Assembly (NCBI RefSeq): GCF_002028425.1
Contig: NZ_CP020042.1
Location: 6,423,560 to 6,487,559, forward strand
Direction of reading: 5' to 3'
Source: Streptomyces katrae
GTDB taxonomy: Bacteria; Actinomycetota; Actinomycetes; Streptomycetales; Streptomycetaceae
DNA length: 64,000 bases
Shown here piece after piece: positions 27,842 through 35,915 of the stretch. Position numbers and translations under genes: made by a program. Every line of letters begins with the position of its first letter. The stretch's first letter is position 1. The notes beneath the pieces are model-generated. The model was not told the origin of the DNA. It ran no database searches and saw only the letters and a program-made list of their open reading frames with translations.

Positions 27842-28507
27842 ATGCCCATGAGCGCCGACCGAAGGGCCGAGCGGAAGCAGCCGCAGCAGCAGGAGAAGAA
27901 GAAGCTCAACCGCAGCTTCGGGCTGCTGGCGCTCCTCGGGGTGGTCCTGGTGCTGGCCGGGCTGGTGGGCCTGGTCTACGCCGGGGTGGCGACCCTGACC
28001 TCGATGTTCCTCTTCGGCTGGCTGCTGCTGATCGGCGGCCTGGTCGGCCTCGCCCAGGCGGTCCAGTCCCGCAAGAGCAACTACTTCTGGCTGGCCGTCA
28101 TCGTCGCCGCGGTCAACCTCGCCGCCGGGTTCGTGATCCTGCGGCGCCCCGAGGCGGGCGCCGAGGCGCTGACCATGTTCGCCGCGCTGCTCTTCCTCAC
28201 CGGCGGCGTGTTCCGCCTCGCGGGCTCCCTGGTGGTGCGCGGGCCCAACTTCGGGCTGTCCCTGATCCAGGGCGCCTTCGGGATCCTGCTCGGCATCCTG
28301 ATCCTCTGGGAGTGGCCCGGCAGCAGCCTGTACGTGATCGGGACCTTCTTCTCCCTGGCCCTGCTGTTCGACGGGCTGAGCCTGGTGGCGGTGGGGATGG
28401 GCGCCCGGCGGATCCTGGGTCTGGTCAGGGAAGACGCGGGGAACGGACAGGACACGGCAGACGCTGCCAAGCGGAGCGTGGCGGATCAGGAACAGTCCAA
28501 CAACTGA
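27842..28507 (+). CDS. HdeD family membrane protein (DUF308)
   Basis: A 221-residue protein with a basic, Gln-rich cytosolic N-terminus (RRAERKQPQQQEKKKLNR) and about six hydrophobic helices arranged as repeated DUF308 pairs (GLLALLGVVLVLAGLVGLVYAG and SLIQGAFGILLGILILWEWPG). HdeD relatives are linked to acid stress in enterics, but the function in actinobacteria is unknown. A strong CAGGAGG site precedes the ATG. Confidence 0.82.
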   Translation: MPMSADRRAERKQPQQQEKKKLNRSFGLLALLGVVLVLAGLVGLVYAGVATLTSMFLFGWLLLIGGLVGLAQAVQSRKSNYFWLAVIVAAVNLAAGFVILRRPEAGAEALTMFAALLFLTGGVFRLAGSLVVRGPNFGLSLIQGAFGILLGILILWEWPGSSLYVIGTFFSLALLFDGLSLVAVGMGARRILGLVREDAGNGQDTADAAKRSVADQEQSNN

Positions 28508-28637
28508 CTCCGTCATACGCCGGCGGTCAGAATGTGTGCGATTGCTGCTGACTTCTGGTCAGCGGAGCGGTCCGGACCAGGCGGCTCGCCACTCTTGACG
28601 CGTGGAGACGATCGAGCGTGAAGACGGGGGCCGGAAG

Positions 28638-29132
28638 ATGGACGACAGCGGGAGCATCCCGCAGGCCAGGGGAGGTGAGCCGGCCGCTCCGGCCGACCCC
28701 CTCATGTACGAGGGAGTGTGGCGCTTCACCGCGCCGGCGGTAGAAGAATCCGTTCCGCAGGCGCGCCGGGCGGTCCGCGACCTGCTCGGCCGCCAGGGGG
28801 TGCCGGCCTCGCAGGACCTGGTGTACTCCCTGCTGCTGATCGTCTCCGAGCTGGTGACGAACTCGGTCCGGCACGCCGCCCTGCTCTCCCCCGAGGTGGC
28901 CGTCGAGGTGGCCGTGGGCCCGGACTGGGTCCGGGTGGCCGTCGAGGACGACCACCCATACCGGCCCAAGGCGCTGGAAGCCGACTTCGGCCAGACCGGC
29001 GGCCGGGGCCTGCTGCTGGTCAGGGAGGTCACCCTGGAGGCCGGCGGGGTGTGCGACGTCGAGCACACCTCCACCGGCGGCAAGGTGATCTGGGCCGCAC
29101 TGCCGCTCAAGGCCCCGGCCCGGCCCGTGTGA
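28638..29132 (+). CDS. ATP-binding protein, anti-sigma-factor-type serine kinase domain
   Basis: A 164-residue GHKL ATPase of the RsbW/SpoIIAB-like group. The N box is LLIVSELVTNSVRHA, the G1 region is VRVAVEDDHPYRP and the G2 region is GQTGGRGLLLVREV. Streptomyces has dozens of such stand-alone domains, which act on sigma factors or anti-anti-sigma proteins; no partner gene is adjacent. A GTG at 28602 in the same frame would add 12 residues. The ATG at 28638 has the better G-rich site. Confidence 0.82.
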   Translation: MDDSGSIPQARGGEPAAPADPLMYEGVWRFTAPAVEESVPQARRAVRDLLGRQGVPASQDLVYSLLLIVSELVTNSVRHAALLSPEVAVEVAVGPDWVRVAVEDDHPYRPKALEADFGQTGGRGLLLVREVTLEAGGVCDVEHTSTGGKVIWAALPLKAPARPV

Positions 29133-29180
29133 GACCCCGGCCCGCCGACGGGCCCGCACCGCACCCGAACGGCGCAGCGG

Positions 29181-29783
29181 CTACCAGCCGGCCGCGTCGC
29201 CGGTCAGCTCGCGGATCGCGGGACGCGCGGCGTCGAGCACCGTCATGAACCAGGCCGAGAAGGGCGCCTCCGCATGCCGCTTCGCCAGCTCCTCGGCCGT
29301 GACGAAGGCGGTGTCCCCGACCTCTTCCGGATCCGGGGCCGGCGACGCCTGGGCGAGTCCCACGAACAGGTGGTTGTACTCCTGCTCGACCAGCCCGGAC
29401 GCGGGGTCCGGGTGGTTGTAGCGCACCGTCCCCGCCTGCGCGAGCAGCGAGGGCGAGAGCCCCAGCTCCTCGTGGGTGCGCCGGGCGGCCGCCGCGAACG
29501 GGGACTCGCCGGGGTAGGGGTGACCGCAACACGTGTTCGACCAGACGCCGGGGGAGTGGTACTTCCCGAGGGCGCGCTGCTGGATCAGCAGCCGGCCCTG
29601 CTCGTCGAAGAGGAACACGGAGAACGCCCGGTGCAGCAGACCGGGGGCCTGATGGGCGGAGAGCTTCTCCGCCGTGCCGATGGTGTTGCCGGACTCGTCG
29701 ACCAGTTCGAGCATGATCGATTCTTGAGCGCCGGTGCCGGCGGACGCGCTGTTGTTGGCGTCAGTGGCTGATGTGGTCGGCAT
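29181..29783 (-). CDS. idi: Isopentenyl-diphosphate delta-isomerase, type I
   Basis: A 200-residue Nudix-fold enzyme that interconverts IPP and DMAPP, the starters for isoprenoids. The catalytic Cys86 sits in SNTCCGHPYPGE, the Nudix-like helix is AAARRTHEELGL, and the second catalytic acid is in LVEQEYNHLFVG. It lies close to the hopanoid operon and probably supplies its precursors. ATG 29783 is preferred with AAGG upstream; 29789 is an alternative. The first 22 residues look disordered. Confidence 0.92.
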   Translation of the reverse strand: MPTTSATDANNSASAGTGAQESIMLELVDESGNTIGTAEKLSAHQAPGLLHRAFSVFLFDEQGRLLIQQRALGKYHSPGVWSNTCCGHPYPGESPFAAAARRTHEELGLSPSLLAQAGTVRYNHPDPASGLVEQEYNHLFVGLAQASPAPDPEEVGDTAFVTAEELAKRHAEAPFSAWFMTVLDAARPAIRELTGDAAGW

Positions 29784-29914
29784 ACCCATCCTTCGCTTCG
29801 GACTTCGGTCTTCAGTCTGCCGTACAAAAGGGGCTTGTCCCCACTTCGGCCATCCGCGCATGTCCAGCCCTCGCCGCGTGGTAAGCGGCGGGGGCCGGAC
29901 GGCCCGTCAGGGCC

Positions 29915-31228
29915 TCAGAGGCCGAAGGGGGCCGGATACCCGATCGTGCCCGCGGGCACCGGAACGGAATCGTCCAGCACCAGCGCCATCATGGCCCCGT
30001 CCGGCACCTCGAAAGGAGCCCGGATCCCGTAGCGCGACGCCGGGACGAACCCGAAGCGCGGGTAGTACGACGGATGCCCCAGGACCAGCACCAACGCCTC
30101 CCCCCGCGCCGCGGCGGCCGCGAGCAGCGCCCGTACCACCGCACTGCCGGCGCCCGAGCGCTGGAGCGCGGGAACGGCCGCCACCGGAGCGAGCGCGAGC
30201 GCCGGCGCGCCGTCCACCTCGCAGCGGGTCAGCAGGGCGTGCGCCGCCACCGACCCCTCCGGGCCCTCGGCCACGTACGACAGCCCCGGCAGCCAGGAAC
30301 CGTCGGCGCGCAGCGCGTCCACGAGATCGGCCTCCAACGGGGTCTCGAAGGCCGCCAGGTTGACGCCACGCACCGCCGCCGCGTCGGCCGCGGTCTCGGG
30401 CCGGGTCCGCCAGCGGCCCCCGTCCGGGGCGGGGTCCCCGGCGGTCACCGGGGCCAGCACCCAGCCCCGGTAGCCGTACTCGTGTCCGTGCCGCTCCCGT
30501 ACGGCGAGCTCCTCGCGCACGGCGGCCAGCGCGGCGGACTGCGCCGGGGTGGCGGCGGTGAAGGCGGCGGCGCGCTCGCCGAGCGGCCCGTAGTACCCGG
30601 CCCAGTCGGAGTCCGGCTGGAGGACGTCGCCCAGCAGCCGGTAGCCGGCCGCCTGGACGGCCGCGGTGTTGCGGGCGGTGGAGCGCAGCGGGTACTGGGG
30701 GTCCCAGAAGGCCCGGGCCCCGGCCGAGGGCTCCTCGGCGGTCCACTCGCACTCGCTGAGCACGAGCCGGCCGCCGGGGGCGAGGAGCCGCTTCCATGCG
30801 GCGAGCGCCCGGTCGAAACCGAGGACGAACGCGGAGCCCTCCGCCCACACGAGGTCGAAGGAGCCGTCCTCGAAGGGGAGCGCCCCCATGTCGGCGCGCA
30901 CCGCGCGGACCCGTCCGCCGAGGCCCCGGGCCGAGGCGGCGGAGCGCAGCTCGTCCAGGAACGGCTCGTACAGGTCGACGGCGGTCACCTCGGCGCGGCC
31001 CGCCCCGCCCGCCTCGGCGGCGAGCAGCAGGGCGCTGCGGCCCGGACCGCAGCCGATGTCGAGGACGCGCGGCCGCTCGGGCAGCGGTCCGCACAGGGAC
31101 AGCAGGTGCCGGGTGGTGGTGTCGGAACCGGGGGACTGCCGGGGCAGCCCGCGGTGCAGCTCCATGAACGCCGCGAAGACCTCGCCGGCGGAGCTGTCGT
31201 GGTCGGTGGTGCTGGTGGTGTCGGTCAA
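29915..31228 (-). CDS. Fused SAM-dependent methyltransferase / GNAT N-acetyltransferase
   Basis: A 437-residue two-domain protein. Residues about 10-250 are a class I methyltransferase: VLDIGCGPGRSALLLAAEAG is motif I, VTAVDLYEPFL follows, then FDLVWAEGSAFVLGF. Residues about 270-437 are a GNAT domain with the CoA-binding-like LAPVAAVPALQRSGAGSAVVRALLAAA and ending VLGHPSYYPRFGFVPAS. The start is TTG 31228 with AAGGG 6 bases upstream. Joining the two suggests sequential modification of one substrate, which is not identifiable. A short ORF lies upstream in its leader. Confidence 0.85.
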   Translation of the reverse strand: MTDTTSTTDHDSSAGEVFAAFMELHRGLPRQSPGSDTTTRHLLSLCGPLPERPRVLDIGCGPGRSALLLAAEAGGAGRAEVTAVDLYEPFLDELRSAASARGLGGRVRAVRADMGALPFEDGSFDLVWAEGSAFVLGFDRALAAWKRLLAPGGRLVLSECEWTAEEPSAGARAFWDPQYPLRSTARNTAAVQAAGYRLLGDVLQPDSDWAGYYGPLGERAAAFTAATPAQSAALAAVREELAVRERHGHEYGYRGWVLAPVTAGDPAPDGGRWRTRPETAADAAAVRGVNLAAFETPLEADLVDALRADGSWLPGLSYVAEGPEGSVAAHALLTRCEVDGAPALALAPVAAVPALQRSGAGSAVVRALLAAAAARGEALVLVLGHPSYYPRFGFVPASRYGIRAPFEVPDGAMMALVLDDSVPVPAGTIGYPAPFGL

Positions 31229-31285
31229 CGTGAACCCTTGAACGGGGGCTCCGGCCGACGGGGCCTGTCGCTGGTAAGGGAAGGA

Positions 31286-31366
31286 TCAGGCCCGGCCGGA
31301 CGCCCGGGAAGACGGGGAGACGTACCGGAGTTCGCTGCGCACGGCAGCGATCGCTGCGACGGTCAT
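31286..31366 (-). CDS. Possible 26-residue leader peptide (uORF)
   Basis: A minus-strand frame MTVAAIAAVRSELRYVSPSSRASGRA behind a good GAGGTGG site. It ends 57 bases before the TTG start of the methyltransferase-acetyltransferase gene. Its position fits an attenuation-type leader peptide, but no codon run or terminator pair is obvious. The remainder of the gap 31229-31584 should contain the divergent promoters. Confidence 0.4.
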   Translation of the reverse strand: MTVAAIAAVRSELRYVSPSSRASGRA

Positions 31367-31584
31367 CAGTCCACCTCTTCCACGTTCTCTTCCAGGTTCC
31401 GGAGCGGCGTCCACCCTAACATCCGCCCGCAAAGCGGACGGATGGGGGCCGAACGGCTGATGAATGCCGTCTTCCATTCATCCGATAGCCTCTGCCGACA
31501 GCCGCAGCCGCCGCGCCGCCGCGCTTTCTGTAAGCCGCCCACGGGGCGCCCGCCCGGAATGTTCGTTGCAAGGAGTGAGTCCGT

Positions 31585-33360
31585 CTGTCGACCGTCATCC
31601 TCACCGGCCTGCCGGTTCCCGGATCACCGCTTGAAGACGAGCTCCGTTCGCTCGGGTTCGACGTCCGCCCGGTCCCCGCTCCCGAAGACGCCCCCGAGGC
31701 GCTGGCCGGCGTGCCCGCCGGGCAGCGGGTGGCCGTCGTCGACAGCGGCTTCGTCGGGCACCCGCACGCCCTGCGCCTGGCGCTGACCGACCCGCGCTTC
31801 GAGGCCTGCGCCGTGACCGGCGCCTTCGCCGTGCAGCCCGGCGCCCGGGCCGCCCTGGAGCGGGCCGCGGCCCTCGCCCCGGACGGCGAGGGCCCTTACG
31901 CGGACCGGCTCGCCGCGGCCGTCGAGGCCTCCGGGACCCCCGTCCAGCGGCCCGAGCTCGGCACGCTGGTCGCCGCCGTGCCCGCCGGAGAGGCGGAGCG
32001 CGCCGAGGCCCTGGCCGCCGTCGCGGCCGTGGACGACGAGGCGGTACGGCTGCGCAGCGCGGTGAAGGCCCGGGACGGGTTCTTCACCACCTTCTTCATC
32101 AGCCCGTACTCGCGCTACATCGCCCGCTGGTGCGCGCGCCGCGGCCTGACCCCGAACCAGGTCACCACCGCCTCCCTGCTCACCGCGCTGCTCGCGGCGG
32201 GCTGCGCCGCGACCGGCGAGCGCTGGGGCTACGTCACCGCGGGCGTGCTCCTGCTCGTCTCCTTCGTCCTGGACTGCACCGACGGGCAGCTCGCCCGCTA
32301 CTCGCTGCAGTACTCGACGATGGGCGCCTGGCTGGACGCGACCTTCGACCGGGTGAAGGAGTACGCCTTCTACGCGGGCCTCGCGCTCGGCGCGGCCCGG
32401 GACGGCGACGACGTGTGGGCGCTCGCGCTCGGCTCGATGGTCCTGATGACCTGCCGGCACGTGGTCGACTTCTCCTTCAACGAGGCCAACCACGACGCCA
32501 CGGCGAACACGAGCCCCACCGCGGCCCTCTCCGGCCGGCTCGACAGCGTCGGCTGGACCGTCTGGGTCCGGCGGATGATCATCCTGCCGATCGGCGAGCG
32601 CTGGGCGATGATCGCGGTCCTGACCGCCGTCACCAGCCCCCGGATCGTCTTCTACGCCCTGCTGGCCGGCTGCGCCTTCGGCGCGCTCTACACCACCGCC
32701 GGACGCGTCCTGCGCTCCGTGACCCGCAAGGCGAAGAGGACCGACCGGGCCGCACGGGCGCTGGCCGACCTCGCGGACTCGGGCGTGCTCGCCTGGGCCG
32801 GCGCCCCGCGCCCGGGCAAGCGGGCCTCGGCCGCCGCCCTGCCGATGGCCGCCGGGGCGGCCGTGGTGATGGCCGGCGGGGCCCTGGTCCGCGACTTCGG
32901 CTCGACCTCGCTGATCGCGACGGCGGGGCTCTACGTCCTCCTCTCGGGGGCTGCGGTCTCCACGCCGCTCAAGGGCCCCCTCGACTGGCTGATCCCGCCG
33001 CTGTTCCGCTTCGGCGAGTACGTCACCGTCCTCGTCCTCGCCGTCAAGGCGGACGTCCCCGGGGCCGTTCCGGCCGCATTCGGACTGGTCGCGGCGGTCG
33101 CCTACCATCACTACGACACGGTCTACCGCATCCGCGGTGGCTCGGACGCCCCCCCGCCCTGGCTGGTGCGGACGACGGGCGGTCACGAGGGCAGGGTCCT
33201 GCTGGCCACGGTCCTGGCCGCCGTCCTCGCCCGTGACGCGTTCCCCGTCGCGCTCACGGCCATGGCCGTGTTCGTGGCCGTGGTGGTGCTCGCGGAGAGC
33301 ATCCGTTTCTGGGTCTCCGCCGGAGCACCCGCCGTACACGACGAAGGAGAACCCGCATGA
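31585..33360 (+). CDS. CDP-alcohol phosphatidyltransferase family membrane protein with nucleotidyltransferase-like N-terminus (CTG start)
   Basis: A 591-residue protein. Residues 1 to about 165 resemble a degenerate sugar-phosphate nucleotidyltransferase core. Residues about 170-350 hold the CDP-alcohol phosphatidyltransferase motif DGQLAR-x8-G-AWL-D-ATF-D with all catalytic aspartates, followed by further membrane helices to the C-terminus. In-frame TGA at 31576-31578 leaves CTG 31585 as the only start that keeps the first beta strand. AAGGAG ends 9 bases before it. GTG 31711 would delete that strand. First gene of a seven-gene operon; its end overlaps the next ATG by four bases. The domain order recalls inositol-1-phosphate cytidylyltransferase/DIPP synthase fusions. 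Confidence 0.82.
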   Translation: MSTVILTGLPVPGSPLEDELRSLGFDVRPVPAPEDAPEALAGVPAGQRVAVVDSGFVGHPHALRLALTDPRFEACAVTGAFAVQPGARAALERAAALAPDGEGPYADRLAAAVEASGTPVQRPELGTLVAAVPAGEAERAEALAAVAAVDDEAVRLRSAVKARDGFFTTFFISPYSRYIARWCARRGLTPNQVTTASLLTALLAAGCAATGERWGYVTAGVLLLVSFVLDCTDGQLARYSLQYSTMGAWLDATFDRVKEYAFYAGLALGAARDGDDVWALALGSMVLMTCRHVVDFSFNEANHDATANTSPTAALSGRLDSVGWTVWVRRMIILPIGERWAMIAVLTAVTSPRIVFYALLAGCAFGALYTTAGRVLRSVTRKAKRTDRAARALADLADSGVLAWAGAPRPGKRASAAALPMAAGAAVVMAGGALVRDFGSTSLIATAGLYVLLSGAAVSTPLKGPLDWLIPPLFRFGEYVTVLVLAVKADVPGAVPAAFGLVAAVAYHHYDTVYRIRGGSDAPPPWLVRTTGGHEGRVLLATVLAAVLARDAFPVALTAMAVFVAVVVLAESIRFWVSAGAPAVHDEGEPA

Positions 33361-34109
33361 TCGGCCTTGTCCTCGCTGCCGGTGCCGGACGCCGTCTGCG
33401 TCCCTACACCGACACCCTGCCCAAGGCCCTCGTGCCCGTCGGCCCCGAGGGCCGGGAGGACAGCCTCACCGTCCTCGACCTGACCCTGGGCAACTTCGCC
33501 GAGGTCGGCCTGACCGAGGTCGCGATCGTCGTCGGCTACCGCAAGGAGGCCGTCTACGAGCGCCGGGAGGCGCTGGAGGCCAAGTACGGGGTCAAGATCA
33601 CCCTGATCGACAACGACAAGGCCGAGGAGTGGAACAACGCCTACTCCCTGTGGTGCGCGCGTGACGTCCTGAAGCAGGGCGTGATCCTCGCCAACGGCGA
33701 CACCGTCCACCCGGTCTCCGTGGAGAAGACCCTCCTCGCCGCCCGCGGCAACGGCCAGAAGATCATCCTCGCCCTCGACACGGTCAAGAACCTGGCCGAC
33801 GAGGAGATGAAGGTCGTCACCGCCGACGGCCAGGGCGTGCGGAAGATCACCAAGCTGATGGACCCGGCCGACGCGACCGGCGAGTACATCGGCGTCACCC
33901 TCATCGAGCCCGAGGCCGCCGAGCAGCTGGCCGAGGCCCTGAAGACCACCTTCGAGCGCGACCCCGACCTCTACTACGAGGATGGCTACCAGCAGCTCGT
34001 CAACGACGGCTTCACCATCGACGTGGCCCCGATCGGCGACGTGAAGTGGGTCGAGATCGACAACCACGACGACCTCGCCAAGGGCCGGACGATCGCATGC
34101 CAGTACTGA
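33357..34109 (+). CDS. Phosphocholine/sugar-phosphate cytidylyltransferase family protein
   Basis: A 250-residue nucleotidyltransferase with the N-terminal signature LVLAAGAGRRLRPYTDTLPKALVPVG, metal-binding DNDKAEEWNNAYSLWCAR and LANGDTVHPVS. It belongs to the LicC-like/NTP_transferase family that makes CDP- or NDP-activated alcohols and sugars. With two CDP-alcohol transferases and a glycerol-1-phosphate dehydrogenase in the operon, a CDP-alcohol such as CDP-glycerol or CDP-polyol is a likely product. Coupled on both sides: ATGA at 33357 and a 13-base overlap with the next gene. Confidence 0.87.
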   Translation: MIGLVLAAGAGRRLRPYTDTLPKALVPVGPEGREDSLTVLDLTLGNFAEVGLTEVAIVVGYRKEAVYERREALEAKYGVKITLIDNDKAEEWNNAYSLWCARDVLKQGVILANGDTVHPVSVEKTLLAARGNGQKIILALDTVKNLADEEMKVVTADGQGVRKITKLMDPADATGEYIGVTLIEPEAAEQLAEALKTTFERDPDLYYEDGYQQLVNDGFTIDVAPIGDVKWVEIDNHDDLAKGRTIACQY

Positions 34110-35158
34110 CGCGGCTGATCCCCTCGCCGGTCGTCGTCGACATCAGCCGCGGGGCGATGGACAAGCTGGACGGCATCCTCGCCGACCAGCGGATCTCCGC
34201 GTCCGGCCGGCTCGCGATCGCGATCAGCGGGGGCTCCGGGCAGGCGCTGCGCGCCCGTCTGGAGCAGGCCCTGCCGCACGCCGACTGGTACCCGGTCGTC
34301 GACGGCACCATCGACTCGGCGGTCAAGCTCGCCGACGACATAAAGGGCCGCCGCTACGACGCCGTCGTGGGCCTGGGCGGCGGCAAGATCATCGACGTGG
34401 CGAAGTACGCCGCGGCGCGGGTCGGGCTGCCCATGGTGGCCATCGCCACCAACCTCTCCCACGACGGCATCTGCTCCCCGGTGTCCATCCTGGACAACGA
34501 CAACGGCCGGGGTTCCTACGGGGTGCCCACGCCGATCGCCATGGTCATCGACCTCGACGTGATCCGCGAGGCGCCCACGCGCTTCGTGCGCGCCGGGATC
34601 GGCGACGTGATCTCCAACATCTCGGCCATCGCCGACTGGGAGCTCTCGCACCGGATCACCGGCGAGGCCGTGGACGGCCTGGCCGCCGCCATGGCCCGCA
34701 CGGCGGGCGAGTCCGTGCTGCGCCACCCCGGTGGCTGCGGCGACGACGAGTTCCTCACCGTGCTCTCCGAGGCCCTCGTGCTCTCCGGCATCGCCATGTC
34801 GATCAGCGGCGACAGCCGCCCCTCGTCCGGCGCCTGCCACGAGATCAGCCACGCCTTCGACCTGCTCCACCCCGGACGCTCCGCGCTCCACGGCGAGCAG
34901 GTCGGCATCGGCGCCGCCTTCGCCATGCACCTGCGCGGCGCCCGCGAGCAGTCCGGGCTCTTCGCCGAGGTGCTGCGCCGCCACGGCCTGCCCGTGCTGC
35001 CCGAGGAGATCGGCTTCAGCGCCGACGAGTTCGTCGCGGCCGTGGAGTACGCCCCCCAGACCCGCCCGGGACGGTTCACCATCCTGGAGCACCTCAACCT
35101 GTCCGCAGCCGAGATCAGGGACGCTTACGCCGACTATGCCCAGACCATCCGTAGCTGA
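34097..35158 (+). CDS. Glycerol-1-phosphate dehydrogenase-like (iron-containing alcohol dehydrogenase superfamily)
   Basis: A 353-residue enzyme. The NAD-binding motif is VVGLGGGKIIDVAKYAA (near residue 93), then ATNLSHDGICSPVSIL, metal-ligand regions CHEISHAFDLLHPG and LHGEQVGIGAAFAMH. These match sn-glycerol-1-phosphate dehydrogenases (archaeal EgsA and Bacillus AraM), which reduce DHAP to glycerol-1-phosphate, the stereoisomer opposite to normal bacterial lipids. ATG 34097 overlaps the preceding gene. A different polyol phosphate or a dehydroquinate-synthase-like role is possible but less likely from the motifs. Confidence 0.85.
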   Translation: MPVLTRLIPSPVVVDISRGAMDKLDGILADQRISASGRLAIAISGGSGQALRARLEQALPHADWYPVVDGTIDSAVKLADDIKGRRYDAVVGLGGGKIIDVAKYAAARVGLPMVAIATNLSHDGICSPVSILDNDNGRGSYGVPTPIAMVIDLDVIREAPTRFVRAGIGDVISNISAIADWELSHRITGEAVDGLAAAMARTAGESVLRHPGGCGDDEFLTVLSEALVLSGIAMSISGDSRPSSGACHEISHAFDLLHPGRSALHGEQVGIGAAFAMHLRGAREQSGLFAEVLRRHGLPVLPEEIGFSADEFVAAVEYAPQTRPGRFTILEHLNLSAAEIRDAYADYAQTIRS

Positions 35159-35915
35159 ACTGCGCCCCGTCGTTCACCCGGCGGGCGTCAAGGACCGGCG
35201 CAGTGGCGAGCACTGGGGCGGCCGCCTCTACATGCGCGAGATCTCCCTGCGCATCACCCGCCTCCTGGTCACCACCAAGGTCACGCCCAACCAGCTGACC
35301 TACGTGATGACCCTCGCCGGCGTCCTCGCCGCCCCGGCCCTGCTGGTGCCGGGCGTGTGGGGCGCCGTCCTCGGCGTGGTCGCCGTCCAGCTCTACCTGC
35401 TGCTCGACTGCGTCGACGGCGAGGTCGCCCGCTGGAAGAAGCAGTTCTCGCTCTCCGGCGTCTACCTGGACCGCGTCGGCGCCTACCTGTGCGACGCCGC
35501 GGTCCTCGTGGGCTTCGGGCTGCGCGCGGCCGACCTGTGGGGCGGCGGCCGGATCGACTGGCTGTGGGCCTTCCTGGGCACCCTCGCGGCCCTCGGCGCG
35601 ATCCTGATCAAGGCCGAGACCGACCTGGTCGGCGTCGCCCGTCACCAGGCGGGCAAGCCCGTGGTCCAGGAGTCCGCCGCCGAGCCGCGCTCCTCCGGCA
35701 TGGCCCTGGCCCGCCGGGCCGCCGCCGCGCTGAAGTTCCACCGCCTGGTCCTCGGGATCGAGGCCTCGCTGCTCATCCTGGTGCTGGCGGTCCTCGACCA
35801 GGTCCGCGGCGACCTGTTCTTCTCCCGCCTCGGTGTCGCCGTCCTGGCCGGCATCGCGCTGGTGCAGACGGTGCTGCACCTGGTGTCCATCCTCGTGTCG
35901 AGCAGGCTGCGGTGA
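35136..35915 (+). CDS. Second CDP-alcohol phosphatidyltransferase family membrane protein
   Basis: A 259-residue membrane protein with about five or six helices. The family signature reads D-CV-DGEVAR-WKKQFSLS-G-VYL-D-RVG-A: the first three aspartates are present, but the last, proposed as catalytic base in studied members, is Ala (GCC at 35491-35493). It may therefore use a different base or be a partner subunit. ATG 35136 overlaps the G1P-dehydrogenase-like gene by 23 bases. The C-terminus overlaps the glycosyltransferase start (GTGA). Confidence 0.85.
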   Translation: MPRPSVAELRPVVHPAGVKDRRSGEHWGGRLYMREISLRITRLLVTTKVTPNQLTYVMTLAGVLAAPALLVPGVWGAVLGVVAVQLYLLLDCVDGEVARWKKQFSLSGVYLDRVGAYLCDAAVLVGFGLRAADLWGGGRIDWLWAFLGTLAALGAILIKAETDLVGVARHQAGKPVVQESAAEPRSSGMALARRAAAALKFHRLVLGIEASLLILVLAVLDQVRGDLFFSRLGVAVLAGIALVQTVLHLVSILVSSRLR

